NCBI GenBank assembly: GCA_035298385.1
Contig: DATGYC010000352.1
Span: 1 to 6,724 of the forward strand
Direction of reading: 5' to 3'
DNA: 6,724 nucleotides
From: DATGYC01 sp035298385
GTDB lineage: Bacteria; Bacillota; Sulfobacillia; Symbiobacteriales; Symbiobacteriaceae
Shown here: positions 1-6,724 of the stretch, in pieces
Layout of the letters: each line of letters opens with the position of its first letter
Numbering within the stretch: the stretch's first letter is position 1
Notes under the pieces: model-generated
The model's database searches: none
What the model was told of the DNA's origin: nothing
The model's input: the letters and a program-made list of their open reading frames with translations, nothing else
Program-made: the position numbers and the translations under genes

Positions 1-17
1 CCTATTTCGTTCCAGTA

Positions 18-48
18 TTCACAAGGTCTACCGTCTGCCTGTTATTGT
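18..48 (+). promoter_or_regulatory. Possible weak sigma70-type promoter upstream of nuoA
   Basis: TTCACA (18-23) resembles a -35 box, and TATTGT (43-48) matches the -10 consensus at four of six positions with a 19-bp spacer, longer than the optimum. The region is more AT-rich than the genes that follow. The match is weak, and the true operon promoter may lie before the window. Confidence 0.2.
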
Positions 49-56
49 GTACCGTC
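26..56 (+). repeat. Imperfect 10-bp direct repeat, 21-bp period, upstream of nuoA
   Basis: GTCTACCGTC (26-35) and GTGTACCGTC (47-56) match at 9 of 10 positions, with starts 21 bp apart, about two turns of the DNA helix. This geometry suits a regulator binding two half-sites on one face of the DNA. The second copy lies just before the nuoA SD. Only two copies are visible and they are short, so chance is possible. Confidence 0.4.
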
Positions 57-62
57 ATGCGT

Positions 63-70
63 AAGGAGGT
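63..70 (+). promoter_or_regulatory. Strong Shine-Dalgarno for nuoA
   Basis: AAGGAGGT is a near-perfect complement to the 3' end of 16S rRNA. The spacer is 4 nt to ATG 75 and 7 nt to ATG 78. It decides against the in-frame TTG at 45 and against ATG 57, both of which lie upstream of the site. Confidence 0.9.
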
Positions 71-74
71 AGCG

Positions 75-428
75 ATGATGCATCCCTACTTGCCCCTTCT
101 CATGTACCTGGTGGTCGCCTTGCTCATTGCTGGCGGCATGAGCCTCCTGGGTACCACCTTCGGCCCCAAGAAGGCCGAAGAGTTTAAGCTGAAGCCCTAT
201 GAGTCCGGCAAACCGACGGCTCCGATGATGGGGCGCTTCCCCGTCAAGTTCTACCTGGTGGCCATGCTCTTCGTCATCTTCGACGTCGAGGCGGCCTCGT
301 TCTATCCGTGGGCCGTTAACCTGCGTCAGCTCGGTGCCTTCGGTCTGTGGGAGATGCTCTCCTTCATGGTCGTTCTGGGCATCGGCTACGCTTATGTTTG
401 GAAGAAGGGGGGCTTCGAGTGGCGATGA
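75..428 (+). CDS. nuoA: NADH-quinone oxidoreductase subunit A (complex I membrane subunit)
   Basis: Small membrane subunit of complex I, homologous to mitochondrial ND3, located where the membrane arm meets the Q-module. The 117-residue product has the family's usual length and three predicted membrane helices at about residues 6-27, 57-78 and 92-109. The loop after helix 1 carries the family motif YESG (42-45), and the helix-2 block includes RFPVKFYLVAMLFVIFD (54-70) with conserved acidic residues D70 and E72. ND3 of mammals has Cys in the YESG position; Ser here is an accepted bacterial variant. I chose ATG at 75 because an AAGGAGGT SD lies just upstream. ATG at 78 is equally possible, and a TTG at 45 in the same frame would place the SD inside the gene. 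The stop overlaps the nuoB start by 4 nt (ATGA). First gene of the cluster. Confidence 0.95.
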   Translation: MMHPYLPLLMYLVVALLIAGGMSLLGTTFGPKKAEEFKLKPYESGKPTAPMMGRFPVKFYLVAMLFVIFDVEAASFYPWAVNLRQLGAFGLWEMLSFMVVLGIGYAYVWKKGGFEWR

Positions 429-916
429 GCAACGACGTTTTCCGCGAAGACGGCGGCTTCGTTACGACGACCGTCGATGGCTTCCTGCGCTGGGCTCAGT
501 CCAACTCGGTCTGGCCGCTTACCTTCGGCCTCGCCTGCTGCGCCATTGAGATGATGAATCTGGCCGCGCCGCGTTACGATCTGGCTCAGTGGGGCTCCGA
601 GGCGTTCCGTGCCTCGCCGCGCCAGGCTGACCTGCTGATCGTCTCCGGCCGCCTTTGCAACAAGATGGTCCCGGTCATCAAGCAGGTCTACCAGCAGATG
701 GCCGAGCCCAAGTGGGTCGTCGCCATGGGCGCCTGCGCCTCCTCCGGCGGCGTCTTCGACAACTACGCCGTCGTTCAGGGCGTCGACAACATCATCCCGG
801 TCGACGTCTACGTCCCGGGCTGCCCGCCGACCCCGGACGCCGTCATCTATGCCATCAACGGTCTGCGTGGCCGCATTGCCGACCACCGAGCGAAGGGAGG
901 CCTGAAGCTTGGCTAA
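425..916 (+). CDS. nuoB: NADH-quinone oxidoreductase subunit B (cluster N2 subunit)
   Basis: Peripheral Q-module subunit (PSST/20-kDa family) that carries [4Fe-4S] cluster N2, the last electron carrier before quinone. The 163-residue product has the tandem cysteines C38-C39 in FGLACCAIEMM, C104 in MGACASSGG and C133 in VPGCPPTPD, which together are the four N2 ligands. An additional cysteine, C78 in GRLCNKM, is not a known ligand. The length is normal for short bacterial NuoB. ATG at 425 is chosen because it forms a 4-nt ATGA overlap with the nuoA stop, the classic translational coupling arrangement; the only SD-like tract (G-rich, 405-412) is rather far away. The frame is open further upstream, but those extra residues would lie over the end of nuoA and do not resemble NuoB. 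Confidence 0.97.
   Translation: MSNDVFREDGGFVTTTVDGFLRWAQSNSVWPLTFGLACCAIEMMNLAAPRYDLAQWGSEAFRASPRQADLLIVSGRLCNKMVPVIKQVYQQMAEPKWVVAMGACASSGGVFDNYAVVQGVDNIIPVDVYVPGCPPTPDAVIYAINGLRGRIADHRAKGGLKLG
894..900 (+). promoter_or_regulatory. Shine-Dalgarno for nuoC, supporting a TTG start
   Basis: AGGGAGG lies inside the end of nuoB, 8 nt before TTG 909. It decides the nuoC start, because no ATG or GTG with a usable SD is found nearby in that frame. Confidence 0.8.
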
Positions 917-1517
917 GAAGGAGCTCCGGGCCGTTAGCCCGACTGAGATGCTCGCCAAGGGCGCCGAGTCCCGCCAGCGCGTCATCGATGAGATCATCCC
1001 CGCCCTCGCCGGCCAGTTCGGCGAGGCTGTTACCGTCCTTGAGCTGACCGCTGACGCCATGCCGCAGGTCGCCCTCCGCCCGGAGGCCCTGAAGGCGGTC
1101 GCACTCTGGCTCCAGGAGAAGGGCTTCAACGTGCTCGTCGACATCGGCGGCGTTGACTATTACACGATGAAGCGGAACCCCCGCTTTGAGGTCGTCTACC
1201 ACTTCCGCCAGTTCCCGGCGCTCGGCATGCTGCGCGTGCGCGTTCGCTGCAACGAGGGCGAGGCCGTACCGACCCTGTCGGACGTCTGGACGATGGCGAA
1301 CCCGGCCGAGCGTGAGGTCTATGACCAGTTCGGCATCAAGTTCACCGGCCATCCGAACCTGAAGCGCATCCTGAACCCGGACGACTGGGAGGGCCATCCG
1401 CTGCGGCGTGACTACCCGGTCCGGGGCCCGCGTGGCCTGATCAACCTGGAGATGCCCGCCGACGCGAACAAGTACCGTTCCTTCGTCGACGAGCTGAATG
1501 GGAAGGAGGAGAAGTAA
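909..1517 (+). CDS. nuoC: NADH-quinone oxidoreductase subunit C (30-kDa subunit)
   Basis: Hydrophilic Q-module subunit that packs against NuoD and NuoB; it has no cofactor of its own. The 202-residue product carries the 30-kDa subunit signature near its C-terminus: EREVYDQFGI (134-143), GHPNLKRIL (147-155) and DWEGHPLRRDYP (159-170). The N-terminal 40 or so residues are poorly conserved in the family and look variable here. The start is TTG at 909, supported by an AGGGAGG SD 8 nt upstream; the next in-frame ATG (948, residue 14) has no SD. The gene begins 8 nt before the end of nuoB. It is a stand-alone nuoC, not fused to nuoD as in enterobacteria. Confidence 0.95.
   Translation: MAKKELRAVSPTEMLAKGAESRQRVIDEIIPALAGQFGEAVTVLELTADAMPQVALRPEALKAVALWLQEKGFNVLVDIGGVDYYTMKRNPRFEVVYHFRQFPALGMLRVRVRCNEGEAVPTLSDVWTMANPAEREVYDQFGIKFTGHPNLKRILNPDDWEGHPLRRDYPVRGPRGLINLEMPADANKYRSFVDELNGKEEK
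1505..1511 (+). promoter_or_regulatory. Shine-Dalgarno for nuoD, supporting a GTG start
   Basis: GGAGGAG is encoded within the Lys-Glu-Glu-Lys end of NuoC, 8 nt before GTG 1520. It supports GTG as the nuoD start; the nearest downstream in-frame ATG is at residue 20, immediately before the conserved region. Confidence 0.8.
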
Positions 1518-1519
1518 CC

Positions 1520-2737
1520 GTGGCTGAGAACAAGACGAACCCCGTCGTGATTGAAGGGGAGGAGCAGCAGCCCCGGATGCAGCTCTCCATCGGCCCGCAC
1601 CATCCCGCTACCCACGGCGTTCTGCGCGTGATTCTTGAGCTCGAGGGCGAGACCGTCGTCCACGCCGAGCCCGAGATCGGCTTCCTGCATACCGGCATTG
1701 AGAAGCAGGCCGAGGTTCTGAACTGGAACCAGGCCAACACGGTCATCGACCGCATGGACTATCTCTCGCCGCTCTCCAACAACATCGGCTACTGCCTGGC
1801 GGTCGAGAAGCTGCTCGGCGTCACCGACCGGATTCCGGAGCGGGCCCAGGTCGTGCGCGTCATCCTGCTGGAGCTCCAGCGGATCGCCTCCCACCTGGTC
1901 TTCATCGGCACCGGCGCGGTCGACCTGGGCGCCACGACCCCGCTCTTCTGGGCCTTCGACCTGCGTGACCAGATCCTCGATATCTTCGAGCAGACCACTG
2001 GCCAGCGCATGAACCCCTCCTACGCTCGGATCGGCGGCCTGGCTCGTGATATCCACGAGACCTTCGTGCCGGACACCAAGGCCTTCGTCAAGCTGGCCCG
2101 CGAGCGCATCAAGGAGCTCGAGACCCTGATCCTGGGCAACCCGATCTTCATCGACCGCACCCGTGGCGTGGGCAAGACCACGCTCGAGCAGGCGATCCGG
2201 CTCGGCATGACCGGCCACAACCTGCGCGTCAACGGCTGCGACTACGACGTCCGCAAGTACTACCCGTACTCTGGGTATGAGAAGTATGACTTTAAGGTGC
2301 CCGTCTTCCATGAGGGCGACACCTTCGCCCGCATCGCGATTCGCTTTGATGAGATGGAGGAGTCGCTCAAGATCATCGAGCAGGGCATCGCCAACCTGCC
2401 GGATGGCCGCCACGTGATCGATGATCGCAAGCTCGTCCTGCCGCCCAAGCATGAGGTGCGTGAGCAGATGGAGTCGCTCATCCATCACTTCAAGCTGGTG
2501 CAGTACGGCTTTGACGTCCCGGCGGGTGAGGCCTACCAGGCGCTCGAGTCCCCCCGTGGCGAGATCGGCTTCTACGTCGTCTCGGAGGGCAAGAACCATC
2601 CGATGCGCGTCCGGGTCCGTCCGCCCTCGTTCTACCACACGCACACCCTGGGTGAGCTGCTGAAGGGCCACTATGTCTCGGACATGGTCGCCATCATCGC
2701 CGCGATCGACCCGGTCTTCGGGGAGGTGGACCGCTAA
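1520..2737 (+). CDS. nuoD: NADH-quinone oxidoreductase subunit D (49-kDa quinone-site subunit)
   Basis: Q-module subunit that forms most of the quinone-binding pocket together with NuoB. It is related to the large subunit of [NiFe] hydrogenases but lacks the CxxC nickel ligands, as expected for complex I. The 405-residue product has the usual length. Visible signatures are IGPHHPATHGVLR (24-36), EIGFLHTGIEKQAE (52-65), RMDYLSPLSNN (78-88), NPSYARIGG (165-173), the RTRGVGKTT region (213-221) and the C-terminal DMVAIIAAIDPVFGEVDR (388-405). By alignment to the bovine and Thermus proteins, H32 and Y81 correspond to the His and Tyr that contact the quinone headgroup. Start is GTG at 1520, 2 nt after the nuoC stop, with the SD GGAGGAG inside the end of nuoC. 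Confidence 0.98.
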   Translation: MAENKTNPVVIEGEEQQPRMQLSIGPHHPATHGVLRVILELEGETVVHAEPEIGFLHTGIEKQAEVLNWNQANTVIDRMDYLSPLSNNIGYCLAVEKLLGVTDRIPERAQVVRVILLELQRIASHLVFIGTGAVDLGATTPLFWAFDLRDQILDIFEQTTGQRMNPSYARIGGLARDIHETFVPDTKAFVKLARERIKELETLILGNPIFIDRTRGVGKTTLEQAIRLGMTGHNLRVNGCDYDVRKYYPYSGYEKYDFKVPVFHEGDTFARIAIRFDEMEESLKIIEQGIANLPDGRHVIDDRKLVLPPKHEVREQMESLIHHFKLVQYGFDVPAGEAYQALESPRGEIGFYVVSEGKNHPMRVRVRPPSFYHTHTLGELLKGHYVSDMVAIIAAIDPVFGEVDR

Positions 2738-3486
2738 TGTCCGCTCTGTCCAAGCATATTTCCGTGCATGAGATCGCCGAGCCGACCTGGCCGGAGACCT
2801 GCAAGGCCGAGGTTGACGCCATCCTCGCTAAGTACCCGGACGGTCAGGAGCGCTCCGCCGTCCTGCCGCTCCTGCACCTGTCGATGCGTGAGCGCGAGGG
2901 TCACTTCGTGGCCGTCTCGGATATGCAGGCGATTGCTGAGATCTGCGGCGTCTCGCCGGCCTACGTCGACTCGGTCGCCTCCTTCTACGCCATGTACCAC
3001 CGCCACCCGATCGGCAAGTACCTGATCACGGTCTGCGGTTCGATGGTCTGCCAGCTCCTCGCCGGCGGTAAGACGCTCTACGGCCACATTGAGGAGTCCC
3101 TGGGGATCAAGAACGGCCAGACGACCGCTGACGGTCTCTTCACGATCGAGTTCACGAATGAGTGCCTGGCCGCTTGCGACCTGGGCCCGGTGCTGCACTT
3201 CAACACCGAGTACGCCGTCAAGGTGACGCCCGAGAAGTTCGACGAGATCGTCGCGCACCTGCGTGGTGGCGGCTCCCTCGCTGAGAAGATCGAGAAGCTG
3301 CCGCTGATGTGCGGTCACGATCAGGACCAGTTCACGGCCTTCAAGACGGCGGAGCAGTTCCTGGCTGAGGAGGGCGCCCGCAAGGCCGCCGCTGAGGCGC
3401 AGGCTGCCGCCGAGGCCAAGGCCGCGGCTGAAGCGCAGGCTGCTGAGGCGCCCGCTGCGGCGGAGACCGCCAAGGAGGGGAACTAA
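2737..3486 (+). CDS. nuoE: NADH-quinone oxidoreductase subunit E (24-kDa, cluster N1a) with long C-terminal tail
   Basis: NADH-module subunit with a thioredoxin-like [2Fe-2S] domain carrying cluster N1a next to NuoF. The N-terminal helical part (about 15-90) contains VASFYAMYHRHPIGKY, typical of the family. Ligands are C100 and C105 (CGSMVC) and C143 and C147 (ECLAAC), the expected Cx4C and Cx3C spacing. At 249 residues it is much longer than the usual 160-180. The excess is a linker at about 184-212, including a cysteine at 192, and an Ala/Glu/Lys/Gln-rich tail (213-249) with a hexapeptide repeat. The tail has no recognisable domain and is probably helical or disordered. Start ATG at 2737 shares one base with the nuoD stop (TAATG), with SD GGAGGT at 2722-2727. 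Confidence 0.96.
   Translation: MSALSKHISVHEIAEPTWPETCKAEVDAILAKYPDGQERSAVLPLLHLSMREREGHFVAVSDMQAIAEICGVSPAYVDSVASFYAMYHRHPIGKYLITVCGSMVCQLLAGGKTLYGHIEESLGIKNGQTTADGLFTIEFTNECLAACDLGPVLHFNTEYAVKVTPEKFDEIVAHLRGGGSLAEKIEKLPLMCGHDQDQFTAFKTAEQFLAEEGARKAAAEAQAAAEAKAAAEAQAAEAPAAAETAKEGN
3391..3444 (+). repeat. Three tandem 18-bp units encoding a hexapeptide repeat in the NuoE tail
   Basis: Three back-to-back 18-nt units encode AEAQAA, AEAKAA and AEAQAA (NuoE residues 219-236). Units 1 and 3 differ at only 2 of 18 bases, both at third codon positions; unit 2 is more diverged. The pattern suggests growth by in-frame duplication. The reading frame is preserved throughout. Confidence 0.8.
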
Positions 3487-3490
3487 TCCG

Positions 3491-4768
3491 ATGCTAAACC
3501 TCATTACCTATGAGCCGGTACTGACCCGGGGCGTCGGCGAGGTCGACCTCCGGCAGCTTGCGAACTATGAGGCCCTCGGTGGCTACACCGCCCTGAAGAA
3601 GGCCGTGACCATGGAGCCCGCCGCCATCATCGATGAGGTCAAGAAGTCCGGCCTGCGTGGCCGTGGCGGCGCAGGCTTCCCGACCGGCATGAAGTGGACC
3701 TTCCTGCCGAACGACGGGCGCCCCCGCTACCTGACCGTCAACGCTGACGAGTCGGAGCCCGGCACCTGCAACAACCGCACGCTGATCTTCGCGAACCCGC
3801 ACCAGCTGATCGAAGGCATCCTGATCTCGGCCTTTGCCAACAAGATCACCCAGTCCTTCATCTACATCCGCGGAGAGTTCAAGAAGGGCGCCGAGGTCCT
3901 CAACGAGGCGATCGAGCAGGCCCGCGCCAAGGGCTACCTCGGCAACAACGTCCTCGGGACCGGCTGGTCCCAGGAGATTACGGTACATCGCGGCGCCGGC
4001 GCTTACATCTGCGGTGAGGAGTCGGCCCTGCTGAACTCGCTCGAAGGCCGCCGTGGCGAGCCCCGCGTCAAGCCGCCGTTCCCGGCCGTTGTCGGCCTCT
4101 ACGGCTGCCCGACGATCATCAACAACGTCGAGACCCTCTCGAACGTGCCGCACATCATCAACAACGGGGCGGAGTGGTTCACGAAGATCTCGGCGAACCC
4201 GGCCAATCCGAAGTCCTGCGGCCCGAAGATCTACACCGTCTCCGGTTGTGTCAACCGCCCGGGCAACTACGAAGGCCCGATCGGTCTGACCGTCCGGCAG
4301 GTGATCGAGATGGCCGGTGGCCTCAAGGCTGGCCGTACCTTCAAGGCGGTACAGCCTGGCGGCTCCTCCTCGCCCATCCTCGGCCCCCAGCATCTGGACA
4401 CGCCGCTGGATTTTGAGTCCTGCGCTGCCGCGGGTTCCATGCTAGGCACGGCTGCGGTAATGGTTTACGATGATACTGTTGATCTCGTCGAGGTCGCCCT
4501 CTACTGGGCTAAGTTCTACTCCTCCGAGTCCTGCGGACAGTGCACCCCGTGCCGTGAAGGCACCGCCTGGCTCGAGACCGTCATGACCCGCATCGTCGAT
4601 GGGGGCGGCAACGAAGCCGACCTGAAGATGGTGGGGGATATGCGCAAGCAGATGGCTGGCACGACGATCTGCGTCCTCTCTGACGCCGCCGTCTTCTACC
4701 CGACCTCCCTGCTGAAGCTCTTCCCGGAAGAGTTCGATCGCTATATCAAGCGTGTAAAGGGGGCGTAG
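3491..4768 (+). CDS. nuoF: NADH-quinone oxidoreductase subunit F (51-kDa, NADH/FMN/N3 subunit)
   Basis: Catalytic NADH dehydrogenase subunit: it binds NADH and FMN and passes electrons to [4Fe-4S] cluster N3. The 425-residue product has the standard length and domain order. The FMN glycine-rich loop is GLRGRGGAGFPTGMKW (54-69), followed by NADESEPGTC (84-93). The nucleotide-binding segment is GAGAYICGEESALLNSLEGR (168-187), then KPPFPA and GCPTIINNVET. A SLBB-like region spans about 240-330. The N3 ligands are C348, C351 and C354 (ESCGQCTPCREG), with C394 in TTICVLSDAA. The residues after NADESEPGTC are Asn-Asn-Arg where Lys-Asp-Arg is usual. Start ATG at 3491 lies 4 nt after nuoE; its SD (AAGGAGG) is in the last nuoE codons at a longish 12-nt spacing. 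Confidence 0.98.
   Translation: MLNLITYEPVLTRGVGEVDLRQLANYEALGGYTALKKAVTMEPAAIIDEVKKSGLRGRGGAGFPTGMKWTFLPNDGRPRYLTVNADESEPGTCNNRTLIFANPHQLIEGILISAFANKITQSFIYIRGEFKKGAEVLNEAIEQARAKGYLGNNVLGTGWSQEITVHRGAGAYICGEESALLNSLEGRRGEPRVKPPFPAVVGLYGCPTIINNVETLSNVPHIINNGAEWFTKISANPANPKSCGPKIYTVSGCVNRPGNYEGPIGLTVRQVIEMAGGLKAGRTFKAVQPGGSSSPILGPQHLDTPLDFESCAAAGSMLGTAAVMVYDDTVDLVEVALYWAKFYSSESCGQCTPCREGTAWLETVMTRIVDGGGNEADLKMVGDMRKQMAGTTICVLSDAAVFYPTSLLKLFPEEFDRYIKRVKGA
4757..4763 (+). promoter_or_regulatory. Shine-Dalgarno for nuoG, supporting a GTG start
   Basis: AAGGGGG lies in the last nuoF codons, 9 nt before GTG 4773. The GTG start gives an N-terminus (MSQELVNLTIDG) that leads directly into the ferredoxin-like domain, as expected for NuoG. 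Confidence 0.75.
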
Positions 4769-4772
4769 CCTC

Positions 4773-6724
<1,952 letters not shown>

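Noticed and set aside
45..74. N-terminal extension of nuoA from TTG 45
   Set aside because: It would put the strong SD at 63-70 inside the gene, and the added residues do not resemble NuoA N-termini.
347..424. Upstream extension of nuoB in the open frame
   Set aside because: The region is covered by the conserved third helix of NuoA, and ATG 425 gives the normal NuoB N-terminus with a coupled 4-nt overlap.
656..658. Extra cysteine (C78) in NuoB
   Set aside because: The four N2 ligands are complete without it and the position is variable in the family; nothing in the sequence suggests a second metal site.
1589..1627. His-His in the NuoD quinone-site motif (GPHHPATHG instead of the commoner GPQHP)
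   Set aside because: The same His is known in the cyanobacterial/plastid homologue NdhH, so it is an accepted variant and not a novelty.
1412..2671. A 419-codon open frame on the minus strand opposite nuoD
   Set aside because: Shadow of the nuoD reading frame caused by codon bias; no SD or recognisable motif, and nuoD is highly conserved.

Overview
This window is one uninterrupted block of genes for respiratory complex I, the proton-pumping NADH:quinone oxidoreductase (NDH-1). All genes are on the + strand in the standard bacterial order: nuoA, nuoB, nuoC, nuoD, nuoE, nuoF, then nuoG, which runs off the right edge. Composition is high-GC, with strong preference for codons ending in C or G. 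Every junction has a purine-rich Shine-Dalgarno (SD) sequence, so this is bacterial DNA, from an organism that respires using NADH. nuoC and nuoD are separate genes, not the nuoCD fusion of E. coli and relatives. No rRNA, tRNA or lineage-specific gene is present, so I do not assign a phylum.

Layout: positions 1-74 are upstream DNA holding a possible weak promoter, a short direct repeat with a 21-bp period, and a strong SD for nuoA. From 75 onward the DNA is almost entirely coding. nuoA/nuoB overlap by 4 nt, nuoB/nuoC by 8 nt and nuoD/nuoE by 1 nt. The gaps at nuoC/nuoD, nuoE/nuoF and nuoF/nuoG are 2-4 nt. From nuoC on, each gene's SD lies inside the last codons of the gene before it; nuoB has only a G-rich tract at long spacing. 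This points to one transcript with translational coupling. The remaining membrane genes (nuoH to nuoN) would be expected downstream, outside the window.

Function: NuoE, NuoF and NuoG form the NADH-oxidising module. NADH reduces FMN in NuoF, and electrons pass through the clusters of NuoF and NuoG, with N1a in NuoE off the main path. NuoB, NuoC and NuoD belong to the connecting Q-module, where cluster N2 in NuoB hands electrons to quinone at the NuoB/NuoD interface. NuoA is a small membrane subunit at the junction with the proton-pumping arm. All expected iron-sulfur ligands are visible, including the four cysteines for the extra cluster N7 in NuoG.

I see no undescribed system here. The points most worth a second look are the Ala/Glu-rich C-terminal extension of NuoE with an 18-bp tandem repeat, the retained N7 motif in NuoG, an Asn-Asn replacement in the FMN-site loop of NuoF, the upstream direct repeat, and a short stretch of atypical codons in nuoF.
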